From the NCBI GenBank assembly GCA_003243255.1, contig QFQM01000289.1, positions 1 through 5,060 on the forward strand: a stretch of DNA of 5,060 nucleotides, read 5' to 3'. This DNA comes from Flavobacterium psychrophilum. GTDB lineage: Bacteria; Bacteroidota; Bacteroidia; Flavobacteriales; Flavobacteriaceae. A program made the position numbers and the translations under genes. The notes beneath the pieces are model-generated. The model had not been told where the DNA came from and did no database searches. It worked only from the letters and a program-made list of their open reading frames with translations. Of the stretch, positions 1-5,060 are shown piece after piece. The first letter of the stretch is position 1. The number at the start of each line of letters is the position of its first letter.

Positions 1-255
1 ATAATGTTTTGAATAGTGGATTTCCATAGTTCTGGCATCAATATGTGGTGCCAGGGCATCATACTTGTAGCCAAGTTTTGCCATTTGGAAAGGTCCGCCT
101 TCTGCTTTTACTTCGTCAGGGTTTCCAAGAGGTGCGGCAGTTTCTTTTTGAGGTTCAGGAACCGCTACTACTTCTTCAAGATTGTTTTTTTCTTTACATG
201 ATTGCATTGCTGCCATTACTACAAAAGCCGATAATAAGATCTTTACTTTTTTCAT
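1..255 (-). CDS. Secreted lipoprotein Fe/Mn superoxide dismutase, N-terminal part (runs off window edge)
   Basis: Partial gene: 85 codons from ATG at 255 read to base 1 with no stop. Residues 1-20 form a lipoprotein signal peptide: basic start (MKKVK), hydrophobic core ([11 protein letters not shown]) and a lipobox-like MQSC with Cys20 as the probable lipidated residue. A polar, Glu- and Pro-rich linker of about 35 residues follows. From about residue 62 the sequence matches the start of the iron/manganese superoxide dismutase family: [21 protein letters not shown]. In this family the His of 'EIH' (here His80) is the first metal ligand; the other three ligands lie outside the window. The enzyme converts superoxide to hydrogen peroxide and oxygen, here presumably in the periplasm or on a membrane surface. 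There is no twin-arginine motif, so export should be by Sec. The start lies 10 bases after the acyl-CoA-binding protein stop, so it is probably the distal gene of the cdsA-psd unit. No Shine-Dalgarno motif is seen; the leader is A/T only near the start. Family call is firm; metal preference cannot be judged. Confidence 0.9.
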   Translation of the reverse strand, partial: MKKVKILLSAFVVMAAMQSCKEKNNLEEVVAVPEPQKETAAPLGNPDEVKAEGGPFQMAKLGYKYDALAPHIDARTMEIHYSKHY

Positions 256-265
256 AATTTATTAT

Positions 266-529
266 TTATTTGATGATAGAATTAATAGTCTCTATATACA
301 ATTTTTTTGCCTCATCGGGTGTCAGGTGTCTTACCTGCATCCAGGCATTCATCTTAAATGCATTTCTGAGATCAAAATTTTGGTACGGATTTACCGGGGC
401 AATTCCTCCTGTAGCCTGTTTGTAATAGGCATAAATACGCAGCATCACATCCTGAGGCAGGGCTTCAGTTGTGTTAGAAGCCTTTTCATAAGCTTCCTGA
501 AACAGCGTGTCAAGATCTTTTTCCTGCAT
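266..529 (-). CDS. Acyl-CoA-binding protein (ACBP family)
   Basis: 87 residues, the usual length of a stand-alone ACBP (bovine form 86). The family binds medium- and long-chain acyl-CoA esters in the cytosol in a four-helix bundle and acts as carrier and buffer. The helix 2 signature IYAYYKQAT is at residues 32-40; Tyr33, Tyr36 and Lys37 align with Tyr28, Tyr31 and Lys32 of the bovine protein. Lys59 aligns with bovine Lys54 (3'-phosphate contact) and Tyr78 in 'LYIETI' with Tyr73. The loop after KQAT is diverged (TGGIAPVNPYQ instead of the usual VGD..RPG pattern), and Trp55 of the bovine protein is Met60 here, while the Trp of 'NAW' (Trp63) is kept. The start ATG shares its A with the psd stop codon (TAATG), which fixes the start and suggests translational coupling. 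Such proteins are typical of eukaryotes and occur in only some bacteria; function beside phospholipid genes is inferred. Confidence 0.9.
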   Translation of the reverse strand: MQEKDLDTLFQEAYEKASNTTEALPQDVMLRIYAYYKQATGGIAPVNPYQNFDLRNAFKMNAWMQVRHLTPDEAKKLYIETINSIIK

Positions 530-1182
530 TAAGCTTTAGTTGCAATTATTGTTTTGCCTCCTATGGCTTTTTCGCCAAGCTTTACGTTTACTTCTGTACC
601 AAGAGGTAAAAATAAATCTACCCTTGAGCCGAATTTAATGAAACCGGCATCGGTACCCTGAACCACCTGCATGCCTTCCTGTGCGTAGTTAACGATACGT
701 CTAGCAAGAGCGCCTGCAATTTGACGGTAAAGTATCTCACCAAACAGATTGTTTTCGATAACGATAGTTGTACGCTCGTTTTCTTCACTTGCTTTAGGAT
801 GCCACGCCACAAGGTATTTACCGGGGTGGTATTTGCTGAACTTAACCAGTCCATTAACCGCATAACGCGTAACGTGTACATTGATAGGCGACATAAAGAT
901 AGATACCTGAAGCCTTTTATCCTTAAAGTATTCCGGTTCGTATACTTCTTCAATTACCACTACCTTTCCGTCAACCGGTGCAATGATGTTGTGATCTGTA
1001 GCAACAACATGGCGTTTTGGATTTCTGAAGAACTGAAGTATCAGTATCAGAAAAGCAAGTGCAATCAGTTGAACTATCATTCTAAGGGTTGCGTTTGGAA
1101 TAAAATTTTCCGCAAGCAATGCAATGGCTACAGTTACGATTAGCCCGATAAAAATGAGCTTGGCTCCTTCTTTATGAAACAT
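529..1182 (-). CDS. psd: Phosphatidylserine decarboxylase proenzyme, short type
   Basis: 217 residues, the length of the short bacterial (PSD-A type) family. It decarboxylates phosphatidylserine to phosphatidylethanolamine at the inner membrane, the last step of the CDP-diacylglycerol route. Two hydrophobic N-terminal segments, about residues 8-24 and 33-51, should anchor it. Conserved blocks follow: FRNPKR (51-56), IAPVDGKVV (67-75, Asp71), [18 protein letters not shown] (94-111, His103) and [13 protein letters not shown] (181-193). By family knowledge the chain cleaves itself between Gly185 and Ser186, and Ser186 becomes the pyruvoyl cofactor of the small alpha subunit (about 32 residues); Asp71 and His103 are the likely partners in self-cleavage. 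All these residues are intact. The start lies inside the end of cdsA (11-base overlap) and the stop overlaps the next start, so expression is probably coupled to both neighbours. The preceding enzyme, phosphatidylserine synthase, is not encoded in this window. Confidence 0.95.
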   Translation of the reverse strand: MFHKEGAKLIFIGLIVTVAIALLAENFIPNATLRMIVQLIALAFLILILQFFRNPKRHVVATDHNIIAPVDGKVVVIEEVYEPEYFKDKRLQVSIFMSPINVHVTRYAVNGLVKFSKYHPGKYLVAWHPKASEENERTTIVIENNLFGEILYRQIAGALARRIVNYAQEGMQVVQGTDAGFIKFGSRVDLFLPLGTEVNVKLGEKAIGGKTIIATKA

Positions 1183-1999
1183 AAGTTAAGATTTGGTAAT
1201 ACAAAAATAGAAAAGGTATTGCAAATATAATACTATCCAGCCTGTCTAAAATACCTCCGTGGCCCGGCATTATGTTGCCGCTGTCTTTTACGCCGGCTTT
1301 TCGCTTGAGTTGTGACTCAACCAAATCTCCTAAAGTACCAAAGATTACGAGTATTATAGCAGCTCCAATCCAAACGATTGAAGAACTGAATACAGGATTT
1401 AAAAAAATATCGAAACAACTTAAAATATATGCGCCGATAATAGTAAAGATCATACCTCCTAAAAATCCTTCAATGGTTTTTTTAGGGGATATGCGCTCCA
1501 GGAGCTTATGTTTTCCCATTGTTTTGCCTACGATATAAGCAAAAGTATCGTTTGTCCAGATAAGGATGAAGCTTCCGATAATTATAAAAGGAGAGTAAAT
1601 CCCTATTATTATAAACGGTAATTTTATAATTAAGAGAAATGGCAATATTACATAGCCTGTGAGCCTCGCCAGTTTAGCTGTTTTGTCTTTTGGGGCTGAA
1701 GGGCCCTTTTCAAAAAGTTCCTCAAGAAGTATAAAAGCAATAAACAATGCTCCAACATTTAAGAGGATATTGGTATAAAGGGTGTTAATCAGTAATGGTG
1801 AAAACAGTATAAAGCCTAATGCGCCCATAATAAGCGGAATGGTTTTATTAAGATTTGAAAGCTTACAGAATTCGGTGATGGCAATAAGCATAAATATGCC
1901 AAACAGCAGTACGAAACTAATTTCAGAGAACAGGGTTGCGCCAACAAGGAGTGCTATGTAAACAATTCCCGAGAGCGTCCTGACGATACTTTCATTCAT
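1172..1999 (-). CDS. cdsA: Phosphatidate cytidylyltransferase (CDP-diacylglycerol synthase)
   Basis: 275 residues, normal for bacterial CdsA. It transfers CMP from CTP to phosphatidic acid, giving CDP-diacylglycerol and pyrophosphate, the branch-point precursor of all phospholipids. The protein is strongly hydrophobic with about eight membrane segments. The family signature is complete near the C terminus, residues 229-255: SQLKR, then Lys238-Asp239, PGHGG (245-249) and DRLD (252-255). Upstream family blocks [19 protein letters not shown] (148-166), [12 protein letters not shown] (171-182) and GTLGDLVES (221-229) are present; Asp225, Asp239 and Asp252 are likely metal-binding acids. The ATG at 1999 is one base after the stop of the LUD gene (TAA-C-ATG), and its own last 11 bases overlap psd. 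It contains a direct hexapeptide repeat PFIIIG (128-133 and 137-142). No Shine-Dalgarno motif is evident. CdsA supplies the precursor for the pathway that Psd ends, so the two are functionally matched. Confidence 0.97.
   Translation of the reverse strand: MNESIVRTLSGIVYIALLVGATLFSEISFVLLFGIFMLIAITEFCKLSNLNKTIPLIMGALGFILFSPLLINTLYTNILLNVGALFIAFILLEELFEKGPSAPKDKTAKLARLTGYVILPFLLIIKLPFIIIGIYSPFIIIGSFILIWTNDTFAYIVGKTMGKHKLLERISPKKTIEGFLGGMIFTIIGAYILSCFDIFLNPVFSSSIVWIGAAIILVIFGTLGDLVESQLKRKAGVKDSGNIMPGHGGILDRLDSIIFAIPFLFLYYQILTYVS
1202..1229 (-). promoter_or_regulatory. Possible internal promoter for psd (two -7-like elements)
   Basis: Within the last codons of cdsA, TATATTTG (1229-1222) and TATTTTTG (1209-1202) both match TAnnTTTG on the minus strand, 20 bases apart, the nearer one 19 bases before the psd start. 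No TTG lies at 17-23 bases from either. Chance matches are expected at a few per strand in a window this AT-rich, so this is only a candidate for uncoupled expression of psd and the genes after it. Confidence 0.2.
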
Positions 2000-2000
2000 G

Positions 2001-2603
2001 TTAGAGATCTTCTAAAAGAAGTAGGTAAAGATTTTTTGCAGAACTGCCGTAGTGCAGGAAATCTTCTTCTTTTACTTTTTCAAAATATTTAATAGTGGTA
2101 ATGTTTGTAGGGTAATCTTTGTCGTATTTTCGTTTGATTTCCCTTAAGCCATCACTTTTGTTTCCCAGAATCTGGCTGGTGGTAGCTACAATTACAATAT
2201 TTACGGGAAGTTCGTTAGGTTTATTCTGCTTGATCTGGTTAGACGAGAACAGTATAGAGCCTTCATCTGCAATAAGATTTTCGCAAGATGCCAAAAGGAA
2301 TTTTGGATTATCGGATTTTGCGTAAGAAAGCTTGTTTTCGTCGAGTAAGCTGTAAAGTTTAGGTTCCAGGCACATCACGTTGCACTCAAACCAATCGTTT
2401 TCTTCAAGTACATTCAGGAATTGTTCATGCAGTTCGGTAAGGTTTTCGCAGTAAATAAATTTACCTCCGTTTTTTCTGAAGTTGAGCATAAAAAGTTCGT
2501 CAACAGGAAGTTGCTCCTCAGGTAGGAAGGGATTCGAATCCGAATTTTTATCCTCATTGGAACCATCACTTGCTGCACCGAAAATTTTCTTGAAAAGACT
2601 CAT
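2001..2603 (-). CDS. LUD-domain protein (LutC/YkgG-like), orphan
   Basis: 200 residues. From about residue 35 on it resembles the LUD domain (formerly DUF162) found in LutC and the N-terminal part of LutB of the lactate oxidation complex. The diagnostic stretch is [15 protein letters not shown] (111-125) followed by [14 protein letters not shown] (133-146) and [10 protein letters not shown] (151-160); the end [17 protein letters not shown] takes the place of the family's C-terminal 'HGP..l.v.l.d' block. The first 35 residues are different: a short amphipathic start (MSLFKKIFG) that might touch the membrane, then an Asn/Asp/Ser/Glu-rich linker. Four cysteines (52, 74, 78, 107) are present but not in an iron-sulfur cluster pattern. 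No lutA or lutB gene is nearby. It heads the cdsA-psd unit, with its stop one base before the cdsA start. The biochemical role is unknown; a direct role in lactate use is not supported by the context. The start is fixed by the in-frame stop at 2607-2609, nine bases upstream. Confidence 0.85.
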   Translation of the reverse strand: MSLFKKIFGAASDGSNEDKNSDSNPFLPEEQLPVDELFMLNFRKNGGKFIYCENLTELHEQFLNVLEENDWFECNVMCLEPKLYSLLDENKLSYAKSDNPKFLLASCENLIADEGSILFSSNQIKQNKPNELPVNIVIVATTSQILGNKSDGLREIKRKYDKDYPTNITTIKYFEKVKEEDFLHYGSSAKNLYLLLLEDL

Positions 2604-2630
2604 ATCTTACATTACCTTATTACTCCTGAT
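2604..2630 (-). promoter_or_regulatory. Leader of the LUD gene with start-stop minigene ATG-TAA
   Basis: The predicted leader carries AGGAG (2627-2623) followed, after 10 bases, by ATG TAA (2612-2607), then GAT and the gene's ATG at 2603. The AGGAG is 19 bases from the real start, too far to serve it by normal spacing, but is placed acceptably for the upstream ATG. Shine-Dalgarno motifs are rare in this phylum, so this may be chance. The transcript start is itself inferred from the -7 element. Confidence 0.25.
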
Positions 2631-2635
2631 ATGCT

Positions 2636-2643
2636 CAAAGATA
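2636..2643 (-). promoter_or_regulatory. Predicted -7 element TATCTTTG for the LUD-cdsA-psd unit
   Basis: On the minus strand the sequence TATCTTTG is a perfect match to the Bacteroidota -7 consensus TAnnTTTG. It lies 32 bases before the LUD start in the only sizeable intergenic gap, directly after the ftsH terminator. No TTG sits at the preferred 17-23 base spacing; TTG at 2660-2658 gives a spacing of only 14, and TTC at 2668-2666 gives 22. Several chance matches to the -7 motif occur within genes of this window, so position is the main support. Confidence 0.6.
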
Positions 2644-2686
2644 AAAAAATCTTAATTCAATTTAAGAATTGAATTAAGATTTTTGA
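2643..2686 (-). terminator. Rho-independent terminator after ftsH
   Basis: The arms AAAAATCTTAATTCAA (2645-2660) and TTGAATTAAGATTTTT (2669-2684) are perfectly complementary over 16 bp. Two further A-T pairs can form inward, leaving a four-base loop (2663-2666). Read on the minus strand, the hairpin ends in a run of seven T (2649-2643). It begins about 25 bases after the ftsH stop, the right place for ending the rsfS-ftsH transcript. The stem has only two G-C pairs, so its strength depends on length and on the U-tract, as is common in AT-rich genomes. On the plus strand it is also followed by T-rich sequence, but no plus-strand gene needs it. Confidence 0.8.
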
Positions 2687-2708
2687 GTTTTTTGGCAAAA
2701 TAAATTGC

Positions 2709-4637
2709 CTATGCTTCTGTAATTACCTCATGCTCATGTTTGTCAAAAGGCCTCTTGCCAAAAATATCTTCAAGATCGTCTTTAAAGATAACTTCTTTTT
2801 CAATCAGGATATCGGCAAGCTTAAGCAATTTATCTCTGTTGTCTTCTAAAAGCTTTATTGCTCTTTGGTATTGATCTTCAATAAGTGTTGATATCTCTTT
2901 GTCGATCAGTTTGGCAGTATCTTCAGAATATGGTTTAGAAAAATTGTATTCGCTCTGGCCTGATGAATCGTAATAAGTGATGTTACCAAGTTTATCATTC
3001 AGTCCATAGATAGTTACCATGGCACGAGCCTGTTTGGTTACTTTTTCAAGGTCGCTTAATGCTCCGGTAGATATTCTGTCAAAAATTACTTTTTCAGCAG
3101 CTCGTCCACCCATTGTAGCACACATTTCGTCCAGCATCTGGTCAGGTCTTACAATAAGTCTTTCTTCCGGAAGATACCAGGCTGCACCAAGGCTTTGCCC
3201 ACGAGGAACAATAGTGACCTTTACAAGGGGAGCAGCATGTTCAAGCATCCAGCTTACTGTTGCGTGGCCGGCTTCGTGGATAGCGATAGCTCTTTTTTCT
3301 TCCGGCGAAACGATTTTATTTTTCTTTTCAAGTCCGCCTACGATACGGTCTACCGCATCAAGGAAGTCTTGTTTTTCAACCATCTTTTTGTCTTTTCTTG
3401 CAGCAACAAGGGCAGCTTCGTTACAAACATTGGCAATGTCTGCACCGGAGAATCCAGGTGTTTGTTTTGCAAGGAATTCAGTGTCAAGGTTTTCAGCTTT
3501 TTTAAGTGGCTTAAGGTGTACCTCGAATATTTCTCTTCTTTCGCGAATGTCCGGAAGGTCAACATATATCTGTCTGTCAAAACGTCCGGCACGCATAAGT
3601 GCTTTATCAAGAACATCGGCACGGTTAGTGGCTGCAAGTACAATTACATTTGTATTTGTTCCAAAACCATCCATTTCTGTCAACAGCTGGTTAAGTGTGT
3701 TCTCACGCTCATCGTTAGATCCTGAGAAATTATTTTTACCACGGGCACGCCCCACAGCATCAATCTCGTCAATGAAAATGATAGCCGGAGATTTTTCTTT
3801 GGCCTGTTTGAAAAGGTCACGAACCCTTGAAGCACCCACACCTACAAACATTTCTACGAAATCAGAACCTGATAATGAGAAGAAAGGTACCTTAGCTTCT
3901 CCAGCAACCGCTTTGGCTAAAAGCGTCTTACCAGTCCCCGGAGGACCTACAAGCAGGGCTCCTTTCGGAATCTTACCACCAATGCTCGTATACTTTTCAG
4001 GATTCTTCAGGAATTCTACGATTTCCTGAATCTCTTCTTTAGCACCTTCAAGGCCGGCAACATCTTTAAATGTTACTTTGATATCGTTCTTTTCGTCAAA
4101 TAATCGTGCTTTAGATTTACCGATATTAAATATTTGTCCGCCTGCACCACCTGCGCCTCCGCCAGACATTCTTCGCATTAGGAAAATCCATAATCCTACG
4201 ATTACAAGTATCGGAAGAAGTGTAATCAGCACTTCGCCCCAAATACCATCTCCCTGAAATTCATAATCGTTTAGTTTACCTGCCTCACGGGCCTGGTTTA
4301 ACGTTTTCTGGAATTCTTCAGGATTTCCTGTCTGGAAAGAGTAGTGAGGACCTTTCGTGTTTTTATTGCCTAAAAGGTCTTTACTTACTTTTTGGTGCTC
4401 TTTTAGCTTTAAAGCCTCCGGTTTAAGAAAAGCTTCGGCAGATGTTTTATTGTATGCTACTTTACTTACCTCTCCTTTGTCAAGATAGGTGTAAAATTTC
4501 GCAAGCGATATTTGCTGTGGATCATTCCAGTTTGAGCCTCCCCATAAAAAATTTATAGAAAGGAATAACAATAAAATTCCTCCATAAACTACCCATGGGC
4601 TTACTCTAACCTTGTTTGGTTTATTATCTTTTGACAT
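2709..4637 (-). CDS. ftsH: ATP-dependent zinc metalloprotease FtsH
   Basis: 642 residues, full length for the family. FtsH is a hexameric inner-membrane protease that unfolds and degrades misfolded membrane proteins and some short-lived regulators. Order of parts: cytosolic start (1-14), first membrane helix (about 15-33), periplasmic domain (about 35-132), second helix (about 134-154), Gly-rich linker (159-167), AAA+ module, peptidase. Visible motifs: Walker A GPPGTGKT (231-238), pore loop FVGVG with Phe264, Walker B IIFIDE (286-291), sensor AATN with Asn338, second region of homology with arginines 349 and 352 in RAGRFDR, zinc site HEAGH (454-458) and the third zinc ligand Asp529 in ALSDLEK. 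All catalytic residues are intact. Ala350 replaces the usual Pro of 'RPGRFDR', which I believe is common in flavobacterial copies. It lies 13 bases after rsfS and shares its promoter. The C-terminal tail is short and charged, with two His (634, 636). Confidence 0.99.
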   Translation of the reverse strand: MSKDNKPNKVRVSPWVVYGGILLLFLSINFLWGGSNWNDPQQISLAKFYTYLDKGEVSKVAYNKTSAEAFLKPEALKLKEHQKVSKDLLGNKNTKGPHYSFQTGNPEEFQKTLNQAREAGKLNDYEFQGDGIWGEVLITLLPILVIVGLWIFLMRRMSGGGAGGAGGQIFNIGKSKARLFDEKNDIKVTFKDVAGLEGAKEEIQEIVEFLKNPEKYTSIGGKIPKGALLVGPPGTGKTLLAKAVAGEAKVPFFSLSGSDFVEMFVGVGASRVRDLFKQAKEKSPAIIFIDEIDAVGRARGKNNFSGSNDERENTLNQLLTEMDGFGTNTNVIVLAATNRADVLDKALMRAGRFDRQIYVDLPDIRERREIFEVHLKPLKKAENLDTEFLAKQTPGFSGADIANVCNEAALVAARKDKKMVEKQDFLDAVDRIVGGLEKKNKIVSPEEKRAIAIHEAGHATVSWMLEHAAPLVKVTIVPRGQSLGAAWYLPEERLIVRPDQMLDEMCATMGGRAAEKVIFDRISTGALSDLEKVTKQARAMVTIYGLNDKLGNITYYDSSGQSEYNFSKPYSEDTAKLIDKEISTLIEDQYQRAIKLLEDNRDKLLKLADILIEKEVIFKDDLEDIFGKRPFDKHEHEVITEA

Positions 4638-4650
4638 GAATTTCGGTTAT

Positions 4651-5022
4651 TTAATAGTTGTTTCCGATAGATGTAATGCGGGCATCACCCCAAAGGCTTT
4701 CGATGTTATAGTATTCACGAATGTGTTTTTGGAAAACGTGAACTACTATGTTTACATAGTCCATAAGAACCCACTCGCCATTTTCTGTTCCTTCAACGTG
4801 CCATGGCTTATCTTTCAGAGATTTGGAAACTGTTTTTTGGATGGAGTGAACTATAGCGTTCACCTGAGTATTTGAAGTACCGTTACAGATTACAAAATAA
4901 TCGCAAACAGTATTGTCTATGGCCCTTAGGTCAAGAATATCAATATCATTTCCTTTTACTTCTTCGATACCTTTGATGATATTAGCTAACAGATCATCAT
5001 TACTTACGTTTTTCTTAGCCAT
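4651..5022 (-). CDS. rsfS: Ribosomal silencing factor RsfS (Iojap/YbeB family)
   Basis: 123 residues, typical length. The family binds ribosomal protein uL14 on the large subunit and blocks joining of the 30S and 50S subunits, lowering translation when nutrients are short. Conserved blocks are clear: DILDLRAIDNTVCDYFVIC (28-46), GTSNTQVNAI (48-57), the Pro-His-Glu-Gly turn at PWHVEG (73-78), GEWVLMDYVNIVVHVF (82-97) and REYYNIESLWGDA (102-114), the last being the family's C-terminal signature. The start at 5022 gives MAKKN and is the only ATG near a proper -7 element. It is the first gene of a two-gene unit with ftsH, 13 bases downstream. The pairing links a translation brake with a membrane protease. 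I recall the same neighbourhood in other Bacteroidota, but this was not checked here. Confidence 0.96.
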   Translation of the reverse strand: MAKKNVSNDDLLANIIKGIEEVKGNDIDILDLRAIDNTVCDYFVICNGTSNTQVNAIVHSIQKTVSKSLKDKPWHVEGTENGEWVLMDYVNIVVHVFQKHIREYYNIESLWGDARITSIGNNY

Positions 5023-5041
5023 TTAAAATTATATGTTTTCG

Positions 5042-5049
5042 CAAAGTTA
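5042..5049 (-). promoter_or_regulatory. Predicted -7 element TAACTTTG for rsfS-ftsH
   Basis: The minus strand reads TAACTTTG, a perfect match to the Bacteroidota -7 consensus TAnnTTTG, ending 20 bases before the rsfS ATG. This implies a short leader of roughly 12-16 bases, A/T-rich and without a Shine-Dalgarno motif. The -33 region would lie beyond the window end, so it cannot be inspected. Confidence 0.65.
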
Positions 5050-5060
5050 TCATTTTTTGT

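Noticed and set aside
184..198. Surface-export signal just after the lipobox Cys of the dismutase
   Set aside because: The residues after Cys20 (KEKNNLEE) are charged but do not clearly match the acidic export signals described for Capnocytophaga or Flavobacterium lipoproteins, so surface location is not claimed.
182..532. Plus-strand open frame of 116 codons across the dismutase and ACBP genes
   Set aside because: It is antisense to two genes with clear family motifs and its protein has no coherent features.
733..1016. Search for CRISPR-like repeats, tRNA genes, insertion-sequence ends and attachment sites here and across the window
   Set aside because: None seen: the window is almost wholly coding, with no regularly spaced repeats, no terminal inverted repeats and no target duplications.
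721..1143. Plus-strand open frame of 140 codons opposite psd, and a shifted minus-strand frame at 618-953
   Set aside because: Both are alternative frames of psd, whose motifs are intact in the annotated frame.
1540..1547. TAnnTTTG match (TACTTTTG) on the minus strand inside cdsA
   Set aside because: It is mid-gene and not near any start codon; chance matches at this rate are expected.
2759..2766. TAnnTTTG match (TATTTTTG) on the minus strand near the 3' end of ftsH
   Set aside because: It lies upstream of the ftsH terminator, so any transcript from it would end at once.
3019..4029. A 336-codon open frame on the plus strand opposite ftsH
   Set aside because: It lies wholly antisense to an unmistakable ftsH gene. 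The protein is Ser/Ala/Arg-rich without recognisable domains, as expected from the complement of a codon-biased gene, and no promoter or leader supports it.
5032..5039. TATGTTTT on the plus strand as a promoter for a divergent gene to the right
   Set aside because: It misses the final G of the consensus, has no -33 partner, and the gene it would serve lies outside the window.

Overview
The window looks like chromosomal DNA of a Bacteroidota organism, most likely a flavobacterium (Flavobacterium or a close relative). The reasons are AT-rich sequence, no Shine-Dalgarno motif before most starts, -7 elements of the TAnnTTTG type, and a gene set and order (rsfS, ftsH, LUD-domain gene, cdsA, psd, acyl-CoA-binding protein gene) that I recall from Flavobacteriia. 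The genus is inferred; no marker gene proves it. All seven genes lie on the minus strand, so transcription runs from the right end to the left. Coding density is very high and the only sizeable gap is 105 bp.

Unit 1 (right part, 5049 down to about 2645): a TAnnTTTG element 20 bases before the start precedes rsfS (ribosomal silencing factor). After 13 bases comes ftsH (membrane AAA+ zinc protease), followed by an AT-rich hairpin with a U-tract that should end the transcript.

Unit 2 (2643 down to beyond base 1): a second perfect TAnnTTTG element abuts that terminator. It drives a LUD-domain (LutC/YkgG-like) gene, cdsA (CDP-diacylglycerol synthase), psd (phosphatidylserine decarboxylase), an acyl-CoA-binding protein gene, and the 5' end of a secreted lipoprotein-type Fe/Mn superoxide dismutase gene cut by the window edge. 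Junctions are extremely tight: a 1-base gap, an 11-base overlap, a 1-base overlap (TAATG) and a 10-base gap. This suggests one polycistronic, partly translationally coupled unit. CdsA makes CDP-diacylglycerol; a phosphatidylserine synthase encoded elsewhere would convert it to phosphatidylserine, and Psd turns that into phosphatidylethanolamine. The acyl-CoA-binding protein fits a lipid-handling role. The LUD and superoxide dismutase genes are less obvious partners.

I see no mobile element, CRISPR array, tRNA, rRNA or defence system. The content is mostly housekeeping. The more unusual points are the stand-alone LUD protein heading a phospholipid operon, the bacterial acyl-CoA-binding protein coupled to psd, the lipoprotein-anchored superoxide dismutase, and the fused terminator/promoter between the two units. 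I did not find convincing evidence of an undescribed system.
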